DNA of 32,513 nt from an uncultured Burkholderiales bacterium (GTDB taxonomy: Bacteria > Pseudomonadota > Gammaproteobacteria > Burkholderiales > Burkholderiaceae_C). Shown here piece after piece: positions 1 to 7,919 of this stretch. Under the pieces are notes generated by a model. The model saw nothing but the letters and a program-made list of their open reading frames with translations. It was not told the DNA's origin and did no database searches. The position numbers and the translations under genes were made by a program. Every line of letters starts with the position of its first letter. The first letter of the stretch is position 1. Location of the stretch: contig CAJBLW010000298.1 of NCBI GenBank assembly GCA_903953985.1, forward strand, positions 1 through 32,513, read 5' to 3'.

Positions 1-304
1 GGATGAGATGTGCATACGAAGGTGATTTATGGATTCAACGATGTTTTTTATCAGTACAGAGAATACATTAATCAACTCTAGGAATATTATCTTTTACGCC
101 ATCTGCCCAGCGGCCATACTGGCCGTGACTTTGCTGTAATGCTGATCCAGTGTTTGTATTTCATTTCCGGCCAGAAGTTCCTGAGTGGCTTCGGTGTGCA
201 ACGTCTGTGCTATGGAAGTGAAGCGTAAAAAAATCCATGCACAAGGCGCACCAACTGTCTCCTAACACTGGGCTGCAGCGGCAAGTTCGCTGATTTCTAA
301 CTGC

Positions 305-310
305 TATAAT
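305..310 (+). promoter_or_regulatory. -10 element (TATAAT) of the tRNA-Phe promoter
   Basis: Perfect TATAAT ending 9 nt before the tRNA 5' end; no convincing -35 seen. Confidence 0.5.
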
Positions 311-319
311 TTGCGGCTT

Positions 320-395
320 GGCCTGGTAGCTCAGTCGGTAGAGCAGAGGATTGAAAATCCTTGTGTCGGTGGTTCGATTCCGCCCCGGGCCACCA
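320..395 (+). tRNA. tRNA-Phe (anticodon GAA), CCA encoded
   Basis: Acceptor stem GGCCTGG/CCGGGCC, D-arm GCTCAGTCGGTAGAGC, anticodon arm GAGGA-TTGAAAA-TCCTT, T-arm GGTGGTTCGATTCCGCC, encoded CCA. Confidence 0.97.
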
Positions 396-400
396 CTTTC

Positions 401-430
401 AAAGCCCAACCCCTCTCGGTTGGGCTTTTT
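401..430 (+). terminator. Rho-independent terminator of tRNA-Phe
   Basis: Perfect 10-bp stem AAAGCCCAAC/GTTGGGCTTT with 8-nt loop followed by T run. Confidence 0.9.
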
Positions 431-634
431 CACATCTGTGCTTTCCCCACGCTGTGCGGGGATTCCGCCGATTTTGCGTGTGCCACAGGCCATATCGCGC
501 CGGCCAGAAAGCGCCCACCGACCCGCCAAGTTTGACTCTTTTCTGGTCTCTGTTCTCAAAAAATCGGCCAGAACTTCGCCAGCCGAGCACACGCAGAAAC
601 CCTTTCGTGACAAGTGGTTGCCATTGATGCGCCG

Positions 635-682
635 CATCGGGTTCGACGCATGGACCACTTACTGCAATAGTCGAACCCGATG
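635..682. repeat. Perfect 13-bp inverted repeat, 22-nt spacer
   Basis: CATCGGGTTCGAC (635-647) and GTCGAACCCGATG (670-682) are exact reverse complements. Confidence 0.9.
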
Positions 683-701
683 ATTTCAGGGCCAGCGATC
701 A

Positions 702-926
702 TCAGCCCTTGGGCGGGTACGGATCATTGCCGTAGCTGTTGCGCTCGCGGATGCGACCGTTCTCGCCATGAATCAAGACCTCGCTACGCTGGTTGATGGC
801 GATGTCACGAGCGGCCCGTTCGGCCTCGGACTGCGTGCGGTGATGCGAGGTGTCTCGCTGGTTGCCTGCGCCGCGCACAGCCCAGCCGTCGTCGCGCTTC
901 ACTACGTGTTGGTTTTTACCGGCCAT
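702..926 (-). CDS. DUF2188-like small protein
   Basis: 74-aa ORF 'NQHVVKRDDGWAVRGAGNQRDTSHHRTQSEAERAARDIAINQRSEVLIHGENGRIRERNSYGNDPYP' matches the DUF2188 pattern from memory. Confidence 0.75.
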   Translation of the reverse strand: MAGKNQHVVKRDDGWAVRGAGNQRDTSHHRTQSEAERAARDIAINQRSEVLIHGENGRIRERNSYGNDPYPPKG

Positions 927-982
927 TTCAAAATCCTTTCAAGGTTGGGTGGATGCTGGAAGTCGGGGTATTGGCTGTCGAG

Positions 983-1957
983 TCACCCCCTTTCCAGAAT
1001 CACGAAATCAGGCTTGAGCCAGTAGTGCCCTTTGTCGTCCTTGTCGACGAATGTGGCGTAGACCTGCTTGTGGCGTTTGAAAATTTCTGCCGTCCGGAAG
1101 CTGGCACCAGGTTCAAGGCCCAGCCCCACGGCAATGTGCCGTTTGTGCACTTCGTCGCCATCGGCGTCTTCCAGTATCTTCAGGAAGAGATACACCTGCG
1201 GTGAGAGATTGATCGGCTTACCATCGATCAGTGCCACGCGCTGGGTGTGCATCAGTCGCAGGGACGTCTCCGTCGATTCCTGCACCGGTGCTGGGCGGGT
1301 CAGATATGCTTCAAGGTTCTCGATCACCAGGCCGGATTTGCGGATGTGGGCAATGGCCCGCAGCGGCACCAACAGGCGATCGCCCAAGGCGGTACCGAGC
1401 AAGGACGCAGGCTCTCCCGCCGTGATGATCACCTCAGCGCCGGGCGCCACCAATTGCGCCAGCTTGGCGGCCACTGGATCGGACATCGCACTCAGGCGAC
1501 GTCCAAAGAAAACCGTGTGCCGCCGGCGCCGATGTTCGAACTCACCCAGCCGCCACAAGACGTTGTCGACGATCGGCTCGACGGCATAGCGCGGTGCCAG
1601 CCCCAATCCGGCTGACAACCACTTGGCCAACTTCTGCGGTTGCACCTGCCAATAATGCGCCTGTTGATTCGCCAGACCGACCCAGCCGCATTCCGGGCAA
1701 TAGCCGCGATAGGGTTGCGAATCTGGCGCGGCGTGTGGCTGTGGCCGCATGGCCTCGGTGCCGCACTCCGGGCAGAGGATGTCCAGTGCCCGCTCGCGGC
1801 TGACGGCGATGGCATCCAGGCCCAGCAGATGGCCATAGAACCCGGGCCGGCTCGAAAGCCAGACCGCGTCGGGGGAGATCAGCATGTCTTCACGCTCGAG
1901 CAGGCGGCAGATCTCGGCTAGCCCCTGGTCGTTCATGACCGCGACCGCCTCATTCAT
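983..1957 (-). CDS. Hypothetical protein with CPEC...CPEC zinc-binding pairs and a C-terminal winged-helix-like segment
   Basis: Start taken at 1957 (MNEAVAVMNDQ), overlapping the upstream gene's stop by 8 bp; 324 aa; CPECGTEA/CPECGWVG; 'VALIDGKPINLSPQVYLFLKILEDADGDEV' resembles a winged helix. Confidence 0.75.
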   Translation of the reverse strand: MNEAVAVMNDQGLAEICRLLEREDMLISPDAVWLSSRPGFYGHLLGLDAIAVSRERALDILCPECGTEAMRPQPHAAPDSQPYRGYCPECGWVGLANQQAHYWQVQPQKLAKWLSAGLGLAPRYAVEPIVDNVLWRLGEFEHRRRRHTVFFGRRLSAMSDPVAAKLAQLVAPGAEVIITAGEPASLLGTALGDRLLVPLRAIAHIRKSGLVIENLEAYLTRPAPVQESTETSLRLMHTQRVALIDGKPINLSPQVYLFLKILEDADGDEVHKRHIAVGLGLEPGASFRTAEIFKRHKQVYATFVDKDDKGHYWLKPDFVILERG

Positions 1958-3185
1958 GCATGACTCCTTCGGCCTCCTCCGCCAGCTTGGCCGTCGCGGG
2001 TGACTGCATGACACCCGGTGCGCGCAGCAGCGATTCCACCAGGCGGGCATCAGCCTCTTCCATGTCGCGCAGATTGCTGATCCCACTTTGCTTGAGATCG
2101 ATGTGCAGCACACGGCTGGCTTTGCCGGGCTGCAACGGCTCGAAGTAAAGCGAGACCACGGCGTCGATGATGTTGAAGCCTTGTCCCATCAGGATGGGAC
2201 TGATTTGCTGAGCAGAGAGACAGGCCAGCACATCGGGCGCATCTTTCTCCCCCGGCGGCTTGATCTGGTAGTCGCAGATCGGGGGATGGATGGCCCGCAC
2301 TTTCGCCTGTGACAAACGGATGCGCTCAACCCGGTGTGCCGCCAGGTCACATTCGCTGTCATCGAAAAGCTCGAAGCCATCCCGCAGACGGTTCAGTAAA
2401 AACATCGGCTTCTCGATGTCCTGGGGCTGCAGCACCTGCTTGAATACATGCTTGCCGAGGTGCTCCAGCAAGGTCTGCTGTGTCTTTGCACCACCGGGCG
2501 CCAGCACATCAATCACCCCGCTGGCCGGGTAGATGACGACATCCATGGCCATGGGTGGTCTGACGTCACGCCAGTGCGCCCGGTTGTCGTCGCCAAATTC
2601 CAGCTGACGCTGGGCGTTGTCCTCAATGAGGATGCCCAGTTGCACGCCACCATCCAGATGCCGGTCCAAGGTGTCGATCTGACAGGCGCGCGGCGTCCCC
2701 TTGCGCGGCGTGAATGCGGTGGCCAGTGCCACCTCGAGGGCGCGAATGTCTTCCTGGCCACGGAACAGCGCATCGACGGGCGGCACCTGCAAGCGTTTCC
2801 ACCCACGCTTGCCAATGCGCAGGCTCACCGCGTAGATGGCCTCGGCCGTGGCGAACAGGTCAGGCCAGTTGGCCATGACCCACAAGGCGCGCTCGGCATC
2901 GCTGGAGAATTTCGTGAAATCCTCATGGATCGCGGAGTCCGGTGGGGCGGTGTTGCGCAGGGCATCGACACCACGCCCGTTGGCCAAGTCGTGCACGCGC
3001 CGCAATTCGGCATAGACGGCTTCACCCTGTGCCGCAGGCAAGGCATCGATGATGTCGATGACGCTGCTGATCAGATTGTCACCGGCAAGCTGGTCAGGCA
3101 GTTCCAGCTTGCGAGACTGAAAGTAAAACTCCCAAGTCCGTGCAGGGATTTGGCGGATGAGTTGACGGTAGTTGAAGGCGGCCAT
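1950..3185 (-). CDS. Hypothetical protein, 411 aa, translationally coupled to the downstream gene
   Basis: Long ORF MAAFNYRQLIRQIPARTWEFYF...; RBS-like sequence upstream; no family recognised. Confidence 0.85.
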   Translation of the reverse strand: MAAFNYRQLIRQIPARTWEFYFQSRKLELPDQLAGDNLISSVIDIIDALPAAQGEAVYAELRRVHDLANGRGVDALRNTAPPDSAIHEDFTKFSSDAERALWVMANWPDLFATAEAIYAVSLRIGKRGWKRLQVPPVDALFRGQEDIRALEVALATAFTPRKGTPRACQIDTLDRHLDGGVQLGILIEDNAQRQLEFGDDNRAHWRDVRPPMAMDVVIYPASGVIDVLAPGGAKTQQTLLEHLGKHVFKQVLQPQDIEKPMFLLNRLRDGFELFDDSECDLAAHRVERIRLSQAKVRAIHPPICDYQIKPPGEKDAPDVLACLSAQQISPILMGQGFNIIDAVVSLYFEPLQPGKASRVLHIDLKQSGISNLRDMEEADARLVESLLRAPGVMQSPATAKLAEEAEGVMHE

Positions 3186-3452
3186 CTTGTTTTTCCTTTT
3201 TGCTGGGCCGCCGTGCCGATGACTTCTTGTGTGCGCGAGAGGCCTGGGTTGGTTACACTGTTCTCAACACCGTATCGCACAACAAAGCAAAATGTATTTG
3301 TTCGCTATATCGGGTGTTTGATGGAATTTAATGGTGGATGATTGTGTTGTCAAGTCGGTGCGGATTCGTTCGAAATAACGTAATATCTCGGTCTGTGCAA
3401 AACGCTACCCGTCCCCCTGTTCGCGTGGGGCTGAGAGAACACAGGAGAAACC

Positions 3453-3779
3453 GTGGCAACCCCACTGGGTGACAAAATTCGCAGGCTGCGCCGTGAGCAG
3501 AAGTTGAGTCTCGACGCACTGGCCGCCGCCGCCGGCATGAGCAAGAGCTATCTGTGGGAGTTGGAGAACAACGACGATGCCAACCCCACCATGGAAAAAC
3601 TGGCCAGCATCGCCGCCGTCTTGAACGTCACGCCTGAGTTTCTGGCGCACAACGAACAGGCCGATCAGCCCGAGGACGCCTTTGACAAGGCGTTCTTTCG
3701 GAACTACAAGACGCTCAAGCCCGAGACCAAGCATCAGCTCCTTGAGATCCTGAAGACCCTCAAGAAAACCCAAGGATGA
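3453..3779 (+). CDS. XRE-family HTH transcriptional regulator
   Basis: GTG start; GDKIRRLRREQKLSLDALAAAAGMSKSYLWELENNDDANPTMEKLASIAAVLNVTPEFL is a typical XRE HTH. Confidence 0.93.
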   Translation: MATPLGDKIRRLRREQKLSLDALAAAAGMSKSYLWELENNDDANPTMEKLASIAAVLNVTPEFLAHNEQADQPEDAFDKAFFRNYKTLKPETKHQLLEILKTLKKTQG

Positions 3780-4729
3780 GTGCCCCGCCCAACAAGCCGG
3801 CACCTTGGGCCAACCGGCTGAACAAGCTCTTAGATCAGTTTCACGCCGTCCATGGTGGCGACCGATTCCCGGTCGATGTGGAAGCGCTGATTCGGGAAGT
3901 GCCGGGCACTTTCCAGACCGGCGAGCCGATCACCATTCAGGGCGAGGCGATGGACCCGGAGTTCGAGGGGGCGCTGTTCAACCTGAATACCGATACGCCG
4001 GGCAAGGGCAACTGGGCCATCATCTACAACCAGGCGATCAGCTCACCGGGGCGAATCCGCTTCACGCTGGCACACGAGCTGGGGCATTACCTGGTGCATC
4101 GCCATCTGCAGACGTCTTTCAACTGCAGCGAGGTGGACACCACTCAGTGGGACAGCGACGAGCGGAAGATTGAGTCCGAAGCGAACACCTTTGCGTCGTA
4201 CCTGCTGATGCCTGCCGACGATTATCGTCGGCAAATTCAAGGTGTGACCATCGATCTGGATGTGCTCGGCGCGTGTGCAGATCGGTATGGTGTGTCCATG
4301 ACGTCGGCAATTCTCAAGTGGCTGGAGCTCACGCCCCAGCGTGCGGTGCTGGTCATGTCCCAGAATGGGGGCGTTCAGTGGGCTTGCGGCAGTGAGTCAG
4401 GCAAGTGGCTCTCCATGCATCTGAACAAACGGCTGGCCAACGGTCAGCGACGGCCACTGCCTGCCAGGAGTGCCACACGTTTGGGCACGGACACCAACGT
4501 CGATCGGCTGGGCACGTCGATCGATGCGAGCATCTGGTTTCCGCAGGAGCCCGAGGGCATGGTGGCGCGGGAGATGCGCATCGCGTCTGATTTCTACCGT
4601 CAAACGATGACGCTGCTGGTCCTACCGCCCGAGGTCAAGCCCTGGGAGCGCGACAAGATGGATGACGACGATGGCCTTGAAAACACCTTCGATCGTTTCG
4701 TGCGTAACGGTCAGCCGCCAGTGCGCTGA
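3776..4729 (+). CDS. ImmA/IrrE-family (DUF955) metallopeptidase
   Basis: HELGHYLVHR zinc-peptidase motif and 'ESEANTFASYLLMP'; ATGA overlap with the XRE gene. Confidence 0.93.
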   Translation: MSAPPNKPAPWANRLNKLLDQFHAVHGGDRFPVDVEALIREVPGTFQTGEPITIQGEAMDPEFEGALFNLNTDTPGKGNWAIIYNQAISSPGRIRFTLAHELGHYLVHRHLQTSFNCSEVDTTQWDSDERKIESEANTFASYLLMPADDYRRQIQGVTIDLDVLGACADRYGVSMTSAILKWLELTPQRAVLVMSQNGGVQWACGSESGKWLSMHLNKRLANGQRRPLPARSATRLGTDTNVDRLGTSIDASIWFPQEPEGMVAREMRIASDFYRQTMTLLVLPPEVKPWERDKMDDDDGLENTFDRFVRNGQPPVR

Positions 4730-4769
4730 CGGCACGGCAATTCCGACGGTGTTTTTTGGAGACCTGTGT

Positions 4770-5096
4770 ATGCAATTACCCGCTGATATTCACACGTGGC
4801 TGAAGGTTTTAGGCGCACTCACTACTGGCATTGGTTCCATCTTGTTGGCATGGCGGGTAAAGGCAATCCTCAAGTGGGTTGTTTACTGCCTGGTGGCCCA
4901 CGAACAGTCTATCGATCAGTTGGCCAGGATCGCTGCCAATCAACGGCAAAGCGACCCTATCGTTGGCGGCGTAACCAAACATCTGCTCGACATCGAAAGT
5001 AAACTTGGCTTCGTCCTTTTGATCTTGGGTTTTGCGCTTTTGGGCGTTGGCATGCTGACCACTGCGGCGAGCTATTTCGTGGCTACCGGCCTCTGA
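4770..5096 (+). CDS. Small membrane protein, two predicted TM segments
   Basis: MQLPADIHTWLKVLGALTTGIGSILLAWRV...LGFVLLILGFALLGVGMLTTAASYFVATGL; 108 aa. Confidence 0.65.
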   Translation: MQLPADIHTWLKVLGALTTGIGSILLAWRVKAILKWVVYCLVAHEQSIDQLARIAANQRQSDPIVGGVTKHLLDIESKLGFVLLILGFALLGVGMLTTAASYFVATGL

Positions 5097-5190
5097 TTGG
5101 CGATTACCCGCATTCGTCCGCAATTCCCTGCTCGGAATTCCTGTGGCTTGCCGGTGAAATGGTGGCAGTTTTTCATCATGAAAGCCTGCC

Positions 5191-5427
5191 ATGACACCTC
5201 TCGAACACCCTTCCAAATCCGCCCACCGCGATACTCCTGAGCTTGGGCGCTCGCCTTGCCAGGAAATCGCTCAGTTGCTCGCTGCCGGCATTCTCCGGGC
5301 ACGCACAGGCTCTGCTATGGCGAGCCCGTGTCAGCACGAAGCCACGGCTGGCGAGATATCGCTTGGCTTCACTGGCCACCAGCGCGTTCATACGAACCCG
5401 TCTCAACAAGAAGGAGTTTTCGTATGA
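5191..5427 (+). CDS. Small hypothetical protein upstream of and overlapping DUF2924
   Basis: 78-aa ORF ...ELGRSPCQEIAQLLAAGILRARTGSA...ISLGFTGHQRVHTNP; ATGA overlap with the next gene. Confidence 0.45.
   Translation: MTPLEHPSKSAHRDTPELGRSPCQEIAQLLAAGILRARTGSAMASPCQHEATAGEISLGFTGHQRVHTNPSQQEGVFV
5359..5385 (+). repeat. Dispersed leader motif copy 1 (TCGCTTGGCTTCACTGGCCACCAGCGC)
   Basis: Shares CTTGGCTT-N11-CAGCGC with four other copies; 38 nt before ATG 5424. Confidence 0.8.
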
Positions 5428-5894
5428 CGACACACGCAAGCAAAGAAACGGTCGCCGCGCGTCTCGCGCAATTGCCCTACCTGCCGATGGAAAACATCTG
5501 GGCGCTCTGGGATCAGTATTTTGATCGTCGCCCTGGCCACCATCACCGCACCTGGCTTGAAAGTCGGCTGGCTTACAAGATTCAGGAAGAGGCGTTTGGT
5601 GCCATGTCCTCATCGCTCAAGCGCCGCCTGGAAAAAATCGGTGAGACCGGCGAGGTGCCCAACCAGAAGCGCAGAGCAGAAAACCAGCTGGCGCCGGGTG
5701 CCACCCTGGTCCGCGAATACAACGGCATTGCCCATCAGGTCAAAGTCCTGGACGATGGGCGTTTCGAATACCAGGCCCGTGCCTACAAAAGCTTGTCTGG
5801 GGCGGCCAAGGCCATTACCGGCACCGCCTGGTCGGGACCGGCATTCTTCGGACTGCGCCAACCCGCGCCCAAGCGTCAGGGGGCATTGGCATGA
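5424..5894 (+). CDS. DUF2924 domain protein
   Basis: TWLESRLAYKIQEEAFGAMSSSLKRRLEKIGE...LAPGATLVREYNGIAHQVKVLDDGRFEYQARAYKSLSGAAKAITGTAWSGPAFFGLR; RBS aaggag. Confidence 0.9.
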   Translation: MTTHASKETVAARLAQLPYLPMENIWALWDQYFDRRPGHHHRTWLESRLAYKIQEEAFGAMSSSLKRRLEKIGETGEVPNQKRRAENQLAPGATLVREYNGIAHQVKVLDDGRFEYQARAYKSLSGAAKAITGTAWSGPAFFGLRQPAPKRQGALA

Positions 5895-7339
5895 GAAGAC
5901 CTGTCCATCACTCCAATACGCAAACGCCTGCCACTACACCCAAGCGGCGCTGTGCGGTCTACACCCGAAAGTCCACCGATGAAGGCTTGGACATGGAATA
6001 CAACAGCCTGGAGGCGCAGCGTGATGCGGGGCTTGCCTACATTGCCAGCCAGCGCCATGAAGGTTGGATCGCTGTGGCCGATGGTTATGACGACGGTGGC
6101 TTCTCGGGTGGCAACATGGAGCGGCCCGCGCTGCGCCGATTGATGGCTGACATCGAGGACGGAAAGATCGACATCGTCGTGGTCTACAAAATCGACCGCC
6201 TCACGCGCAGCCTGCCGGATTTCGCGCGACTGGTGGAAGTCTTTGATCGGCACGGAGTCTCGTTCGTGTCTGTGACCCAGCAGTTCAACACCACGACGTC
6301 GATGGGACGCCTGACGCTCAACATCCTGCTGTCTTTTGCCCAGTTCGAACGTGAGGTCACCGGCGAGCGCATCCGCGACAAGATTGCCGCCAGCAAGGCC
6401 AAGGGGATGTGGATGGGCGGCGTGCCTCCCTTGGGCTATGACGTCAAGGATCGCAAGCTGGTCGTCAACGAAAGGGAGGCGGCTCTGGTGCGCGAGATCT
6501 TCATGCGTTACGCGGAGCATGGATCAGCCGCGCGTCTGGTGCGCGAACTCCAGGTTGAAGGCCACACCACCAAGTCCTGGGAGACCCAGACCGGTAAGTT
6601 CCACCACGGTCGGATCATTGATCAGCAGTACCTGTTCAAGCTGATGCGCAATCGTCTGTACCTGGGTGAGATCACGCACAAGGGCGAGGTTTTCAAAGGC
6701 CAACACCAGCCCATCATCTCGACGGCGCAATGGGAGGCGGTCGACGCCATCGTTGCGCAACGCAAGCGCAGCACGACCCGTGACCGCTACAACGAGACCC
6801 CGGCGCTGCTGGCGGGATTCCTCTATGCCCCCGACGGCCAGCGCATGCTGCCTACATACACGCAGAAGAAAAACGGCAAGCGGTACCACTACTACGTTCC
6901 CTACCTGGAAAAGCGCCAGACCGCTGGTGCATCACGCATCCCTGGGCAGCGCAGCATGGGGCCCATGCCGGCCGCTGAAATCGAATCAGCTGTGCTGATG
7001 CAGGTCCTGCGCGTGTTGCAGGAGCCCGAGATGATCATCGGCGTGTGGCGCGAAGTGCTGGCAATGCAGGAGCAACCCGGACTCGATGAAGCCATGATCG
7101 TGGTGGCCATGCGCCGTATCGGTGACATCTGGGCGCAGATGTTCCCGGTGGAGCAGCACCGCATCATGCGGCTGCTGATCGAGCGTGTGCAACTGCACCC
7201 GAATGGCCTCGACATTGTCTGGCGTGAAGACGGATGGCACCGATTCCGGCGTGAACTGGCCCAGCACCCCTTTGTGGTGGAGCAGAAAGATGCGCCCGCC
7301 ATGGGGCGCCTCGGCCATGATGAAGAGGTGATGGCATGA
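5891..7339 (+). CDS. Large serine recombinase (resolvase/invertase N-terminal domain + recombinase domain)
   Basis: CAVYTRKSTDEGLDMEYNSLEAQRDA...DDGGFSGGNMERPALRRLMADIEDGKIDIVVVYKIDRLTRS; ATGA overlap with DUF2924. Confidence 0.95.
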   Translation: MRRPVHHSNTQTPATTPKRRCAVYTRKSTDEGLDMEYNSLEAQRDAGLAYIASQRHEGWIAVADGYDDGGFSGGNMERPALRRLMADIEDGKIDIVVVYKIDRLTRSLPDFARLVEVFDRHGVSFVSVTQQFNTTTSMGRLTLNILLSFAQFEREVTGERIRDKIAASKAKGMWMGGVPPLGYDVKDRKLVVNEREAALVREIFMRYAEHGSAARLVRELQVEGHTTKSWETQTGKFHHGRIIDQQYLFKLMRNRLYLGEITHKGEVFKGQHQPIISTAQWEAVDAIVAQRKRSTTRDRYNETPALLAGFLYAPDGQRMLPTYTQKKNGKRYHYYVPYLEKRQTAGASRIPGQRSMGPMPAAEIESAVLMQVLRVLQEPEMIIGVWREVLAMQEQPGLDEAMIVVAMRRIGDIWAQMFPVEQHRIMRLLIERVQLHPNGLDIVWREDGWHRFRRELAQHPFVVEQKDAPAMGRLGHDEEVMA

Positions 7340-7797
7340 GCCAATCCACCCCGCAACGTTGCAAGATTGAGATATCCGTATCGGGTCCGTCGCGTGAATA
7401 CCAGAGCCAGGGCTCGGCGGTGACCTTCGTCCCCCTGACCATCAAGCGTCGTCACACCCGCAAACTGCTGATTGCGCCGCCTGGCCAGGAAGATGCCAAG
7501 GTCCGCTCATCATTTGACCTGCCCATGATCCGAACGATCGGCAAGGCTTTTTACTGGCAAAAGCTGCTCGACAGTGGCGAGGTCGCCAACGCGACCGAAC
7601 TGGCGCGACAGTTGAAACTCGAGCCAGGGTGGGTCGCAGAGGTAATGCGGCTTACACGCCTGGCACCCGACATCGTGCAGGCTGTTTTGGATGGTCGCCA
7701 GCCGCGCCACCTCAATCTTCACGCAGTCCGGGGCCGCCAGGCGGACGTGCCTGTGGACTGGGATGAGCAGCGACGGTTGCTGGGCTTTTGTCTATGA
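7336..7797 (+). CDS. Hypothetical protein with HTH-like segment, recombinase-associated
   Basis: ATGA overlap with the recombinase; 'GEVANATELARQLKLEPGWVAEVMRLTRLAPDIVQAVLDGR' looks like a ParB-type HTH. Confidence 0.75.
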   Translation: MSQSTPQRCKIEISVSGPSREYQSQGSAVTFVPLTIKRRHTRKLLIAPPGQEDAKVRSSFDLPMIRTIGKAFYWQKLLDSGEVANATELARQLKLEPGWVAEVMRLTRLAPDIVQAVLDGRQPRHLNLHAVRGRQADVPVDWDEQRRLLGFCL

Positions 7798-7817
7798 AAC
7801 TAGCCTCGCAACGCAAA

Positions 7818-7900
7818 TTTCAACAATATTTTGTTGACTGTTGTATTTTATGGATTTATTTGACCAGTCTAAAGGCGTAACATACAAAAACTTGTTGAAA
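7818..7900. promoter_or_regulatory. Operator-like repeats around the ATPase-RloB promoter
   Basis: Palindrome TCAACAA-TATT-TTGTTGA (7820-7837) and outer 9-bp inverted pair TTTCAACAA (7818-7826)/TTGTTGAAA (7892-7900). Confidence 0.5.
7860..7888 (+). promoter_or_regulatory. Candidate sigma70 promoter for the ATPase-RloB operon
   Basis: TTGACC (7860-7865), 17-nt spacer, TACAAA (7883-7888), in an AT-rich 122-bp gap. Confidence 0.5.
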
Positions 7901-7919
7901 TCGCCCAAAGAGTCACGTC

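Noticed and set aside
172-575. Near-repeat GGCCAGAAGTTC / GGCCAGAACTTC flanking the tRNA as att sites
   Set aside because: Only 12 nt with one mismatch and both copies on the same side of the element; insufficient evidence.
161-658. 165-aa reverse ORF and several forward ORFs over the tRNA
   Set aside because: They overlap the complete tRNA-Phe and its terminator and have no recognisable protein features.
2448-3341. 297-aa forward ORF opposite the 411-aa gene
   Set aside because: Antisense shadow of a better-supported gene; composition reflects reverse-frame GC bias.
5001-5020. Extra CTTGGCTT occurrence in the 4770-5096 gene
   Set aside because: Lacks the CAGCGC half at the correct spacing and is not before a start codon, so not counted as a motif copy.
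7820-7837. SOS/LexA box upstream of the ATPase gene
   Set aside because: The palindrome does not match CTG-N10-CAG; treated as an unknown operator.
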